From NCBI GenBank assembly GCA_032718565.1, contig JAVGVS010000399.1, positions 248,001-312,000 on the forward strand: a DNA stretch of 64,000 nucleotides, given 5' to 3'. The notes under the pieces were generated by a model. It searched no databases, was not told the DNA's origin, and was given only the letters and a program-made list of their open reading frames with translations. Positions 20,469-33,662 of this stretch are shown here, in pieces; position 1 is the stretch's first letter; each line of letters begins with the position of its first letter. The stretch comes from Distichodus sexfasciatus. Taxonomy: Eukaryota; Chordata; Actinopteri; Characiformes; Distichodontidae. Position numbers and translations under genes: made by a program.

Positions 20469-21375
20469 TAGGGCTGGGTACCATTCACATCTGAAGCGAT
20501 ATCAGCACCGGTACTGGTACCTGGTGTTCGGTACCAATACTCAACAGTGCATCATTTCGATACCTTGCTCTGAATCTGTAATACCTGTTTTATATCAACA
20601 TAAAAAATACGGTAATAATAAATAAGAATCAAACTAATTTCAAACGCTTTTTATGTTACAACTACAATATAAATATATTTTATAAAAATATCACAAAACA
20701 ATAACTAAAACACATACGTAGATCACTAATTATCTAAAGATGCCTGGAACATTTGATGATAAATTTGCCGTTCTCGATGTCGATACTGACTGCAGTAGTT
20801 GCGGCTGTAGCAGTAAGAGCCTGTGTCCACGAGCGCTTTCTTGGCGCCTGTTGTTGCTTAGTTACGAAAAGCGCCATCGGGCACTTCCTTGTCACCATGT
20901 TTTCTGATTTCCGCGCAGTTTCTCCATATATGCGCGTTCTTCCCCTGGCAACCGTTGTGATGGCAAACAAAACCAACACTATAGTGTAAATAGCAAATGG
21001 AAATTTAAATATAAGTAACCCGATCTGCCATAATGAGTCGGAAGTCAGCGTTCTATTTATTTAGATACGGGCTGATTATGCTGACAAACATCAAAAATAG
21101 TGATTTTTCTTTTTTGGTCTTATATGAAAGAAAAGGTCTTCAAAATTAATCTGGTCTCCAAAAAAGAAAAATCGCTATTTTTGGGATGTTTTACATAATC
21201 GGCCTGTATCTAAATAAATAGAACGCCGACTTCCGACTCATTACACAGATCGGGTCACATATGTAAATTGCATTGAGACAACTGTTGATTAATCTTTCCC
21301 CCGGTTCCATATGTCTCGTGTGCGTACGAATTCGGTTGGTACCTTTAAAAGTACCGTATTCGGTACCCAACCCTA
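20469..21375. mobile_element. hAT-type non-autonomous element with 8-bp target duplication
   Basis: Ends TAGGGCTGGGTACC and GGTACCCAACCCTA are near-perfect inverted repeats. The flanks CTTTCCAT (20461-20468 and 21376-21383) are an exact 8-bp duplication, the hallmark of hAT transposition. The 907-bp interior has no transposase frame and holds a nested palindrome at 21018-21255. Confidence 0.92.
21018..21255. mobile_element. Nested ~100-bp-arm palindrome
   Basis: Left arm 21018-21117 and right arm 21158-21255 are inverted copies with few mismatches around a 40-bp loop. Ends are ACCCGATCTG and CAGATCGGGT. Probably a fold-back MITE inserted in the hAT element, though no target duplication could be fixed. 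Confidence 0.85.
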
Positions 21376-21383
21376 CTTTCCAT

Positions 21384-23111
21384 ACAGGAAGACATGTGGA
21401 AAGAAACATTTAATTTCTTTGATTCTTCTAAACCCATACATCAGCTTTGGCCGACCACACTGACGCACACCATTCTATTATGGAGCCCACGAGCCCATCT
21501 TGTAGTGAACAGACATCCAGTGTTCCCTCTGGCTCAAATTGAATCTTGACCATCCCAAGAAAGGTTATTAGCCATTACTACAGTGTCAGATCATTGACAT
21601 TTTTCCCAGTTGAATGCGTTGGGATGCTCGCTCCATCACAAATGACATCTTGGTCAGTCAGGCATCTGTGACTGGTATTCCAAGTGATCGTAGGGGGAGA
21701 TTTCTCTTTTACTGACAATCACTGCTGCTCCATTTCTTCTGCAGGTTTCTTGTCCATAATAAAAGCCCAGTTTTTGGTCAGATGGAAAACGTTCATGTCC
21801 AATTCATATCTAGATTTTACATTCCAGTAATGCACCAGTAACACATCATCTTTGCAGTCTTTACAACACTGGACTTTGCTTTCATCTCCAGTCACATCAG
21901 TAGCTGGACCTCCTTTCAGCTTTAATTCAACCACACCACATACTCTGGCATCACCCCATACTTGCAGAAGGAAAAGAGTGATGGTGTTGGCATAGAATGA
22001 AGGTGGATGTCATGCTAAATGTGATTTTCTTCTGCAAATACAATGTTAAGAGTCAAATTGGACTGGACAGAACAAAACAAGTAGAAGAAACAGAAACATG
22101 CACTTTGTCATTTATGCCTTTAAGGAAAAATGAGACAGTGAGACAATGTAAGTAGCCACGATTTATCATGACTTGTCACAAACAGAAGCGAGAACATGGC
22201 AACTTGAAAGAGCAACTGCACTGCCAAAGAAAAAAGTTTTGCGATGGTGAAAATATATGTATTATGTGAAGTGAAAATAAAATGAAAAACTTAAATCCTT
22301 AAGCACTTAAAATATGAAAATATGATCATAAACCTAACAAAAATCAGTACTCTAATGTACTGACCTTTCTATAAGAGGCAAAAACAATTTCACACCAACA
22401 AAACGGGGACAACCAAATGTTCTTCATCTTTAAAACAGGAGGAAAAACAGTCATCAGATCAGTGTTCCTACATATTTGCGTTTTAATTATATTGTAAGCC
22501 AGGGCTGAGAAAGAGCCATGTCACATCAGAACAAGGGGCAGAGTGCTAACATACACGGCAAGTGGGGACCGGCACAGCAGCCTAATTAGTCCTGCCAATC
22601 AGGGAGTTGGTGCCCAGAGCCAGGATGCCGAACTTCAAGGTGAGAGTTCAGCTGATGAGGCAGACTGCAATTCAGCACACCAGACGTTAGGCCAGCGATG
22701 TCATGCATGTCTGTATTGGCGTGTCATGGGTTCTCTGATTCCAACAGCTGGGGAAATACTCGAGGGTGGAATAATGCTCTTATTATTCCCTTGATTTTGA
22801 AATTTATTAGATGGATCCTCTTATTGGACACAGTGAGTTGACAAAAAATGTGTAATAATATAAAACTAATTGGAATGAAAAGGCAGTAAGCAAACATTCG
22901 GCTAGCAGGTATTCTCTAAGAATGGAGAATATTTGATGACATCTACTTTTTTATAAAGGCTTGTTAAAGCAGCACAGTGTAGTTTTTAAGCCTTCAAACT
23001 ATATCATTCTGATGGTACATCAACTGACAAAAGGTTTAATTGTACCTTTGGCATCGCTTCAGAGCGTTTGCATCGCCTACACTGGCACTATACAACTTCG
23101 GGGTAGTATAA
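21384..23111. other. Unannotated DNA
   Basis: No gene or repeat recognised. A 71-codon minus-strand frame at 21719-21934 has ordinary residue composition, but I match it to no family. Confidence 0.45.
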
Positions 23112-23324
23112 AGTGAGTGATTATTTGTCATTGTGAACACACCACACCCAAATGTGACCTCTGCATTTAACCCATCTGTGAAGGAGCAGTGGGCAGCTAA
23201 CAAGGGCAGCGCCCGGGGACGGTACCTTGCTCACGAGTACCTCAGTGATAACTTTACCAGCCCTGGATTTGAACCTGCGACCTTCTGATCACGGGGCGAA
23301 CACCCTACCGTTACGCCACAAACT
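23112..23324 (-). mobile_element. tRNA-headed SINE, family 2 (antisense, near full length)
   Basis: Reading the minus strand, it begins TGTGGCGTAACGGTAGGGTG (A box), has a GGTTCAAATCC B box, and continues with TACCACTGAGGTAC-type, CTGCCCACTGCTCCTTCACAG-type and GTGTGTTCACAATGACAAAT motifs. Confidence 0.85.
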
Positions 23325-24003
23325 GCGTTTGTTTATGTTTGTTTACCGTCTTTATCTAGTGCATTTGAGCTTGCTGTGTGTCAGGCCGTGTTATTGAAGT
23401 CATCGCCCTCCATTTATGTCCATAAATCAAGTTATGCAAGTAGCAGCCTACATCAATTTCTCGAGACGGTAACTAAAATGCTAGCTAGTCGTCGACAGTT
23501 AGCATGCTAGTTATCGCTATTCTCATTTTGACTTGCAAGTATTGAAGGTAAACGTTGACGAGTATAGGCCTTAATGTTTGGGCTTTAATGTGTAGTTTAG
23601 CTTTGTAGAAAGTACCAAAGATAGATTATATTATTGTGGGATATATCTTCTGAGTTGACATGTACTCTTGACTATGTGGTTTCAGTGGATTGTTACGTTA
23701 GCTAGAAGACCGGATATTTTCTGTCTAGTGTGTATGTTTTCTGTGGACGACTTCCCAACCCTCATGTTATTTTTGCATCGCATGTTCTGTGTTCATTTTA
23801 CGACAGTTGAACAGGCAGTACCATTTCTCATCTGTAGGGGGACGCTGCTAGCAAATCTTACATCGTGTTACTTTCAGCACTCTGTAAAGCCTCAGCTTTG
23901 GAAAAACTGTATTCTTGACATTTACAGTCACAGTGATTGAAATGACAAAAAACGACTTTTCCTGACTTCATATTTTAAGATCAATCCCATTGTCCATTAA
24001 ATC
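23325..24003. other. Unannotated DNA
   Basis: Contains a 90-codon + strand frame (23668-23940) without recognised motifs. TAGCTAG/GCTAGC-rich words near 23480-23510 recall the fold-back elements but do not define an end. Confidence 0.4.
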
Positions 24004-24347
24004 TCATTCATTCATTTTCCGAACCGCTGAATCCCAATCGGGGTCGCGGGAGCCTATCCTGGGAACTTACGGGCACAAGGCAGAGACCAACCCCGGGCAG
24101 GTGCCAACACACCGCGGGGCACACATACTCACACAATCACATTCACACCTTACAGGGCCAATTTAGAGTCGCCAGTTAACCTATAGTGCATGTTATTCGG
24201 ACTTGGGAGGAAACCGGAGCACCCGGAGAAAACCCACGCGAACACGGGGAGAGCATGCAAACTCCACACAGAAAGGCCCTACGACTGTCCCCGGGGTTTG
24301 AACCCAGGACCTTCTCGCTGTGAATCACTGCACCACCGTGCCGCCCT
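24004..24347 (-). mobile_element. tRNA-headed SINE, family 1 (antisense, full length)
   Basis: The minus strand runs from GGCGGCACGGTGGTGCAGTG (A box) through GGTTCAAACCCC (B box), TGTGTGGAGTTTGCATGC and GGTTTCCTCC to GAATGAATGAG. This is the cleanest copy and the best template for the family consensus. Confidence 0.9.
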
Positions 24348-26044
24348 CCATTAAGTCTCATTTTACTATAAATCAATACAAATAGTATGCAAGTCTTTTA
24401 AAGCCAGTTGTCAATGGTCTCTGTATGGGAAGTATACATATATATAAGTATATATGAAAAATAAGGTAGTTATTGTACCTGTCATAGCCTAATCATGAGT
24501 AGACTTTCACCTTCCACAAATATACCAAGACTTTTTCACAAACTGAGGGTTCTTATTTCAGCTGGCCGTTTTCATACTACAACAATCCTTGTTCTCCAGC
24601 AGAGTAAAAATGGTCTCGTGTGTGGACAGCAAATGGCCTTGGAGCAATTTGACACATAACATCTATAATCTACTGGACATTTTTACCTCCAAGCTAGAAT
24701 GATGCAAGAACTAAAGATGGAAAGTAGGATGTATAATCAGATATATTAAGGGTTATTTGCTGTGTCTCATATGATATATTTAATCACAATGTAGTTACAA
24801 CATGAGTACTTTTCTATCTTATATATTATCGACAAAAATTCAATAGCCATGTCCTCGGCTGATGACCGTAGACTGTGAGATAAGGTTACATTTGAATGGA
24901 AACGTAAGTCTTCACAGAACAGTTGAGTGAATAATGTAAGGTTTCCTGCATGTAACAAACCTCCTTAACAGCATTAATGCTTCAAACTCAGAAAAGAAAA
25001 CACATTAAAAAGATTAGCGGCAAAAACAGTCATGTTTCAGCCGGATGCAGAGATGACCTATATAGAGATGAGAAATGCATCCTTAGAGGCAAGTTATTCA
25101 CTTGTAATTGCACAGTAAAATGTGTGTCTCGGTCATAAAGTGCTGCTGGTAGGAAAGCTATGGGCTAGAACCGTGAAGGAGTTCAGTAAAAGCTCCTTTC
25201 AAAACGCTTAACAAGCACATAGCAAGATGTTTGCACAAGATTTAACAAAATTGGTTTAGCAAAAAGAAATAAATAAGAATATGAATTGACGTATGTCGCA
25301 GAATTTGTGTCTTTTTGTTACTTGACTAAGGTCTCACTTCCCACTGGAGTCTTTTTCTCATGGTTAAACTCCCTTTTCCTGTATTTAATGAAAATAAGGG
25401 AAAACAGTGATTCATGCCTCAGTGTCTGGGAGCCGCTGCTTGGACTGTTAATTAAAGAGGCTGAATTAAAACCACCCTGCCTGGTCCTCCTACCCAGACC
25501 CCCCTTCTAGCCCTCCTCCTTTGAACAACTTGGAGGCTTTGAAGGCATTTCAATAGGAAGAAGGACACAGCAAACAGAGAAACAGAGCTCTGCTTTTTGC
25601 TGTAAAATGTTGTAGTATACAGTGTTTAAAATGACATATTTTAGTAGTGCAGTAACATGAAAGATGATGATAATGATTATAATAATAATTTGGATCAGCA
25701 GCACATAGAACTGATAGTTGAGATACTAGTCAGCTAGTTTGGATCAGCAACAACTATTACGGAGAAAGAATTTGTCTCCCGACCACTTTACTTCTTGCAT
25801 ATAATCTCCAGGTAAAGCAGTGTAATTCTTTTATTTCATATTCATTCATGTAGACTACAATAAAACCCTGGAAAAAATATTATTTCACAAGAAGAAAATG
25901 ATAAAGTAAAATATACATCATTTGAATCACCTAGAAGTAAGGCTACCATCAAAAATGGACACAACATGAATGTTAAAAATGTTTTCTCATGCCTCTGCAG
26001 GATTTTTCCACTTTCTCATACTCCAACTGCATCTATTTACCCTT
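24348..26044. other. Unannotated DNA
   Basis: No gene seen. 25390-25500 is GC-balanced, TTAATTAAAG-containing DNA, possibly functional. The rest is AT-rich and featureless. Confidence 0.45.
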
Positions 26045-26135
26045 ACAGCAAATTGAGGCTCAGGGTTTTGCTGAGGGGCTCAAACCCACAACCTTTTGGT
26101 AGATTAACATGTGTCTTACCACTAGGCCACTATTG
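26045..26135 (-). mobile_element. tRNA-like SINE head fragment (antisense)
   Basis: The minus strand shows GTGGCCTAGTGGTAAGAC (A box) and GGTTTGAGCCC (B box) about 40 bp apart, then CTCAGC. Only the tRNA-like head survives. The CCA end and full cloverleaf needed for a functional tRNA gene are not evident. Confidence 0.6.
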
Positions 26136-29100
26136 GTAAGTTTGCTTTTTTGACCAAACTCGAAACAAACTAATAATTTTAGGCTATTGGAGTGAGAAAA
26201 AACATATTAAATGAACAACAGCAATAAAAAAAAACATTTTACAGTGCAACAACGTAAAAGCTAACAAAGTAAGAAAGATAAGAATTGAGTGATACTGCAG
26301 AAAATTATTCCTTGTATCATTTCACATTTTGTGTCCTCCGAGCCTTAGGCCAAAGACAAATTGCTACACAGCATCATGACAAACATTTTACCCCACCTCA
26401 ACGAAATGCACTTTTATGATGCCATTCTTATGTGCATCACTGTCCATGTGTTAAAACGCCTGAGCCTTGAGGTCTATAATGAGGTATCTAAAACCACACT
26501 GGCAAATCTGGGAAGATAATTCTGCAAGCTTCACACGCAAGCCATGTTTACTATTTCGGAAAAACTCTCATGTCTGACACATGCTTGAAGGACAGTTGGA
26601 GATAAAAGAGAAATGGCGGCTACAATTACTTTCAAAGACGAAGTCATCAGTGGTTAATTTGCAGAATATCCACTCTCGAATCCAAGCCTTTAGATATCCA
26701 TTTAGCCACATCCACTCTTCCGCCATCAGACTGGGCTGATTTGTCCTGGTTTGAGAGTCTGTCTTTCCTATTTCTAAGGCATTTTGAGAAAAAATACTAA
26801 CTCCCAGCAACATTTGGCTAAAAAGAAGTAATACAGTTTCTACACATTTTGTCAGTTATCAGCATAAAGCAATCAGGATTCTTCATGTTTACAAATGCAG
26901 ATTAGTGGGATGAGCAATGACATTTTCTGACAGAAGCGATCCCATTGTTTATGAGTTACTGTACATTCCATCTCATCAGAACCCTTGAAGAATGAACATG
27001 GAATATTATATAAATAGGAGTATTAAGTCTGCACAATTTCATATTTCGACTGTGATTTATGTTGTGTTGTGTATTTTACGTAAATCTACTGATGCTCCTC
27101 CTGGTCTAAGTCTTATCTTCATGTTGGTAGTCATTATATTAACTGCAACATTATATTTACTGTTATAAACAATGAAATTGTGTGTTGTTTTTAGGTAAAA
27201 AAGATTATTTTATAGGTTAACAAGGAGTTTTCAATCGTTACATTCTTAAAACAGTGACATTTTAAACGAACAATCCGTACTTATGACATGAACACCCCAC
27301 TTTTTTGCAAACTAGGATGGCACGTCCTCTTTCTTCCTCCACTTTGATGTATCCCGTGCTCCCAAAAGGATTTCACTTGGCTGTGTAGATCTCCAGGCTT
27401 TGCGACTATCACAATGAGGTGCAATTAAGTGAGGAAGAAAGCAGGGTGGCACTGACAAATGTATAGCTTTACCCAAGCACGAAACATTATGTTCTCTCAT
27501 CAGGGTCTAAATACCCCTCCTGTTTATCTGCACCCGGAGCAGAACAGATCTCCAGGGAACAGAGGCATATAGTAGATGTTCCATGAAATCCGCTCTGAAA
27601 AATCGCGTTTTTTTATGGGATTCAATTAGTTTCCAAGGCAGGCGAGAAAGGAATTTTTCCTGTTGATAGTATCACTGAGTGTCTTCATATTAACAATTCA
27701 CTTTCCCAGAGTACACATTTTGATCATTAAAAACATAAAAGACATATATAAAATAAATGTTATTGCCTCTATTTTGTTGTACATATTGTCTATCATTTTG
27801 TCTTTTAAACTAATTTTTACTAATATACCCTAACAAAAAATCACATCATCTGAAATCACAGTGATAGCTAATAAAAAACTGTGATGAATCTCCTCTTTGT
27901 CTTATTGTCAAATATTAATTTTGATAGTGCTCTTGATATTTGTTAGTTATTTTATAAATCCTCTCATATTATTAGTACATATATAGAGTATATATTAGGC
28001 TTTTTGTACATATTTCCAATATCTTTATTTTTATAATATTTAGTTTGATTTAAAGATCTAAAAATGTCCAGATAAATAGAGCTAACATAATATAAAGCAG
28101 AATCCAGATGCTCATTAACGTCAAACCTTAGACGAGGGCCTGAAGCTCTGTCACTTTTGAACTTTCTTTTATAAAAAAGTGTCAAGTTCTCATGGCAAGG
28201 TCGTAGTGTTCGAAATATGAAATGTGACGACAGTCACCAAGACCTCACATTGTGTATCACTACCGCCACAAGCATGGCTTGTCCTGACCTTAGTTGTTGC
28301 ATCCATAACTGCTGTCAGAGATCTGAAGATGTGGCCTTTGAGACAAATCACACTCAAGTTTGTGTGTTGGGGCAGAACATTCAGCAAGAAACATGGTAAA
28401 AAAGGACAGCATAATAAGAAAAGGAATTGATCATTGGATCAACAAAAATCTGTAATTACACATTCAATGAAAAGCAAAATAGTAGCATTGATTTTTTTTA
28501 CATTCACAAAGATGAACAAAATATAATGGAACAGTGTAACTTAGGAACATCTAGTAATGGACACTGAAATGATTTGGGTGCACAAAGCAGCAAAAAGATT
28601 GCAATGTGTTTCTGGGAGTCAGCACGTCAGGCTGTTATCTGCAGAGAAAGCATCCTGCCTAGGGGATGAACCTGTTTCTAAATTTGGTGGCCAGTGTTTT
28701 GATGTCGCTGTACCGTACCCCTGCCAAACCCCAGGGCTCAGAACAGCTTATAATTGTGGTGGTCTGGGTCCTGGAGTAGTTTAAGGACATCTGGTTGATA
28801 TATGGAGGTTCATAACCCGTCATATTCTATACAAACCTTCACTATTATAAATGACGTAAAACTGGAATATGTGCTATTATATGAGGTAATGATTCAGGAC
28901 ATATTATCAGAGTACACAGTGAGGCCACTGTATATTTTTGGGTCTGCTTACCTACAGCAAAAATAATAGATCAAATGGTTTGGCAACTACTCAACCACTT
29001 TCCACCTCTAATAGGGCATGAGCACATTTGCAAATTTGAACTGTGCTAATAATGAAATAAATTTAAAAAGTACAAAGCTTTGCAGCAATGATATAAAAAG

Positions 29101-29790
29101 GGATCTCAAACCTCGTATAATGTGCTGTCTTCATGTTTTTACAGTTGAATATAGCATTTGCTGTAGTTCTCAGCATTTCTGACGGTAATGTACGACAGGT
29201 TTTCAAATGCAGTGCAATCCCCAGCTCCGCTTAAGCCTGCCTCTGATTAGCTCCCTCAACAGGTCATTAAACCAACGCTGACTTCTTTGGGTCATACTGT
29301 GAATAGTCCTGATGACTCCAGCTATCACGAGTAGCGCAATCAAGTGTGGATTCAGTAAATGCAGTGTGAGATTGAGCCAAGCAAGCGTGATAGGCTGCAC
29401 ATACCACATGCAGAGGAATGCCGAGTAACGCCGCGTCATGTAACTTTTGCTGGTTCACTCTGTCGTCACTATTAAAATAAATTATAATGAAAAAGACCAG
29501 CTTCATTACGTCTGCCTGTCTCGTATTTAATTGCTCTACAACAATCCAGTATCTTTCTTGTCTTTTATTGAGGTCTCTCATTAAAATTGGGGGAGTGAGC
29601 TTTGTGAAAGCGGATGATAAAGATGTCTACTCTTTGTCCCGGCAAAAGCAGGATATGAAAGGACATGAAATAAGTAATAAGACACTAAAGAGGGTGAGAG
29701 GCAATCCAGTTGATATCCAGCTCTACATAAACTCTCCAAATGCCTTAAGAAGACAGTTCTTAACACAACTTTAATTGAATAAAAGACGCC
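26136..29790. other. Unannotated DNA, no gene recognised
   Basis: AT-rich over most of its length. 29205-29450 stands out as balanced-composition DNA (CTCTGATTAGCTCC, GGTCATTAAACC, CGCAATCAAGTG) and is a candidate regulatory element. Frames of up to 104 codons there show no protein family. Confidence 0.45.
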
Positions 29791-29922
29791 GGGGGCGCGT
29801 TTCCCAAAAGCATAGTGGCTAACTACATTAGCAACTTACATCGCGTACATTGGCAAACTAACATAGTGTTGCTCACACAGTTAGCAGTACGTTAGCAACC
29901 ATGGTTTTGGGAGACGCACCCC
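29791..29922. mobile_element. Fold-back MITE, GGTGCGTTTC ends (copy 2)
   Basis: Begins GGGGCGCGTTTCCCAAAAGC and ends TTTTGGGAGACGCACCCC, with TTAGCAAC and GCTAACTAC words in both orientations inside, like the copy at 18828-18953. Confidence 0.8.
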
Positions 29923-32900
29923 TGAGCAGTTCTTTCTCAAAGACCCCTGATTAAAAATACATGTGGATTTCGAAATTCTTTACGACATCTTACATTTCTT
30001 TACGAAAGGGTGGCAGCAAATCTTTAGCATCTCTAGACATGCTAACTGAAATACCATCCAAAATCTGGGGTTATGTACAGGCCAAGAGTCAAGAGCCAGC
30101 AAAGAGGATCCAGATTAATGTAAAAACAAAAAAAGTGCAGGAGGCATAGAAATATCTGAAATTAAGCAAAATGTGGTCAAAAAAACCTGAAAATTCCAAA
30201 ACCAGCAAAAAAATCTCAGCGATGCAACATATTTTAGCAATACATTTCAAGAAACAAAAAAGCAGGATATGTCTTTATATATAATTCACTGGCCGCACTA
30301 TTATACTATTCAATTTCAGTGTGGAGGTTAAATGCATTTTTGTTCAGGTTTTTGCTCAGTTTAATAGATACACAACCTATTTTATGAATAACATTAAATT
30401 TGGTGGGGCCAAGACTGAAAGCAGCACACCAAGCATTACATTGCTGCCTAGGTCCAGCAGGTTTAAGTGTCCTTCCACAGGAAAATTACTGGTACAAGTA
30501 ACCCTACAAATAACAGCCAAGCCCAGCAACTAGGAAAACTAAGTTTATCTGATACTAAAAAAATCAGCTGTTTCTGTCGTTCGCTGAGCATTCTGAAAAC
30601 CTTTCATTTTATAGTTGCAGTGATCTGTCCTGCAGATTGGACATCATTTCTATGGTTGAGGTCCTAACCAATTATACTATTAGTGTTCCACTTTACACAT
30701 AGTTGGAAATGCACTCAAGATGCATTTAAGATGCACTGAAATGTTTCCTGGTCAACAGTAGGGACATTTTTATACTTGTAATGCAACTGCTTAATTTGGA
30801 CCCAGGGAGAATATTGTTTACCCTTCAGTTTTGCTCCATTCTACAGGTCAATATGTAAATGGGTCAACATTTAGCTATGCATTGATATATTCATCTGTCC
30901 AGATTTCAGTTAGACATTGTACTTTATTAGTGCAACGACATTGTGATTGTTTAAGGTACCTTTGCCCTAATGTTTTGAAATCTGTGTCTCTATTTAAGCC
31001 TGCATCTCTCCTTTATCTTGATCTTGTGCCTGTTGTCTTGATGCTCAAATGCTGTCCATGTTTCTGTTTCCAAGTTAATAGTGTCTTGGGTGTCATTGTT
31101 TTCAAGTTTCAGTGTTTTGGTTGCCTTTCTCTGCTTTGTTTTAATGAAGATTTCAGTTTGTTACCTCACATCTGTTTCCTGCAACCTGTATCCCATCCCT
31201 CCTGCCTTAAACTACCACAGGTTGTAACAACTTTACGTTTTTATGTGTTATGCATGTAATGTGAGAAGGTGAAATTCAAGCCACAAGTGTTCACTTAAGG
31301 CACATTAACAGATGTAATTCAGAGACGCCCACTGGTTATGGAAAGTTAAAGCTGGGTAAAACCAAGACCTCAAACCCATATAGCTGCCACCAATGACCAA
31401 ATCAAGGTTACAGTGGGTTTTGAGACTTGAAAGGTCACAAAGTGAGTTTCCACTGAGGGAGCGAAAACCTCGTCTCCTGCTAAAAGAGGCATTTAAAGCA
31501 TTTATAGATTTTTTTTCACCCCCAGCATTCTCTGATTGTAGATAATTACCTCTGTGATGTAGCGCACCCCTTCTGGAGAACCATTACCGGCGCTCCCTCC
31601 TAACCCCTGCCTGGCCAAGAACAAAGCGAGTGGGCGACGTGGTCAATACAGAAGCGATACAGCCACAAACCATGAAGGGATTGTACCTTTTCAGCCACTG
31701 GAAAGGGCCAATCACACGGGAGCGGAGATGGCAAGAGCTGGGGGAAGAAGAATGGAGGGCAGCTCAGAGGACATTATGCAGAAGTCTGAGTAACAGTGAG
31801 TCACAATGTGCTGCATTTCTCTTCTCAGGAGTCAGAACAGAGAATTGGAGGTTATTAACCCTTATGAGAGCTTGGGTTGCAGTGTTTCCTGTTAATACGC
31901 TACTTTTTTTTGGAGCTAATAATACATTTCATTTCCTGTTTTTCTTTTCCTTACTGTTTTGTGTGTGAGGAGTTCTTGTTATTTCCATCCTACACCTAAT
32001 TATAAATAGGCACCTGAACTAACCATATCGTGATAAAATTGGTCAAACCCCATTAGTTACTTAGTAATCATGTCCCGAGATTGATTTCACCTGATTTATT
32101 AATAAGAGTGAAATTAAAATGTGTTTAATTTAAAAGCTGAATTACATTCTGCCGTCATGTTTCTGAACAAGCCATGCCACGAAAACATGTTCAATATTCA
32201 TTATCCGGGTTTGGGTTTGGCACTAAGAAATACACTGAGTTGTGCATCACAAGGGGCTGAAGCCATTCAAGTTACTCCTAATGTTCCCTTTTGTTCCTAA
32301 GGTCATTAAGGTTATAAAATTACCAAAACTATATCCTGTAGCTGTGTTTAATTCTGATATTTTTGTATTAGTAATAGTTTCATGTGTTGCTATTATACAA
32401 CTAAAATGGCAACTGACTGATTGTTTGACTTTCTGTTCTCAGCAGAGGTGGGTAAAACGTAAGTTAGCAAACTATCTGCTCTAATCGATCAACTCTCGTT
32501 TTTTTCACCATTCCTCTGTCATTTAAGCCATTCCCCGCTGTCCTCCAATTTAAATATTTCCCCGTCGTTATCCCGTGTTGTATTCTGTATTAGCCCAGAC
32601 TGTGCTCACTGTCCTGTCACTGTCTTCATCCCTTCCAGTGAAACGTATATTGCAAAAGGTACAGCAAAGGAAAATTTTACTGGCACCACTTTAGAGTGAT
32701 CTCTGTTAACAGTGCGTGTGCATGTGTTTTACAGTCGATGGGTAGGGGCTTTATATTAGTGGGCGGCGCTTCAGCATCCGAGCATAGAAAGTGAAGGGCC
32801 CCAACGGAGAAAGAGACTAAAAGGGAACAGATTGTATTTTTCCGGCTTTAGCTTGTAGCTGCTATTCTTTTTTTTTGGTTCAACCAAACTTGTAGTTTAA

Positions 32901-33636
32901 CTGTATTGTTTTCCTGTAATGTTGAATGGCCATTAAAAACCCCATAAGACATCAAACCGATTCTGTCCGCTTCATTATTGATATTCGCGGTACTGGTTCT
33001 TAAAAACATAGTTCTTCTAGCATTGGCCCAGTTATCATTCTTAAGTAAACCCTACTTGTACCCCATTACTACGAATTGTAAAGGGGGGTTACAACCGCCT
33101 GTATTTTCACCACTTTGACACGTAATTTTACCCACGTAGCAACGTTCATATTCGCTCAAAATTGACGAGATGATTTCTGACAACTGTTTCTTTGATATGA
33201 GGAACTTAGAGCCGATATCTACGGTAGTAAGTGGTCTTTGTTTCTGAGTAAAATACTGTCGGGGTTCTAGTGGTCTAACTACTCATACTGTATATAAGTC
33301 CTATATATTTTGACTGAATGGCTTTATAAAGCATGCAAGCAAATGGATTCACAAACAATAATCATTTTATGATGATTTACTCATTAAGCAAACAGTGCAG
33401 TAATAAACACATCTGGACTGTCTGCACGCAGCATGTCAATGCAAATTTCATGCATGTCGCCTTACATTTGGTTCTGCTCTTCCAGATTTGGAGCTGCTGT
33501 TGTATAACTCAAAAATTGCAGCTGATCTACTTTCAGAATCTCTTATTTAAAATGCTTTTGCATCATTATTTAAGCATTTGTTTTCACCCCTGTTTCTTGC
33601 ATTTGATGAGCTGTCCTCATTTATATAGGTAAATTT
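29923..33636. other. Unannotated DNA, no gene recognised
   Basis: The 142-codon frame at 30831-31259 and the 112-codon frame at 31630-31968 have no recognised motifs. 31530-31680 (GATTGTAGATAATTACC and a GC-balanced flank) is a candidate non-coding element. CAGAGGTGGGTAAAAC near 32444 resembles a hAT left end without a visible partner. Confidence 0.45.
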
Positions 33637-33662
33637 TAGGATAGGATAGGATAGGATAGGAT
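33637..33662. repeat. (AGGAT)n microsatellite
   Basis: Five tandem copies of the pentamer AGGAT. Confidence 0.9.

Noticed and set aside
26045..26135. Possible tRNA gene
   Set aside because: A and B boxes are present but stem pairing is poor and the flanking sequence matches SINE bodies, so it is a SINE head.
30831..31259. 142-codon + strand frame
   Set aside because: Cys/Leu/Val-rich translation without recognisable domain, no splice or promoter context.
33637..33662. CRISPR-like short direct repeats
   Set aside because: Contiguous pentamers without spacers, in a vertebrate genome; a microsatellite.
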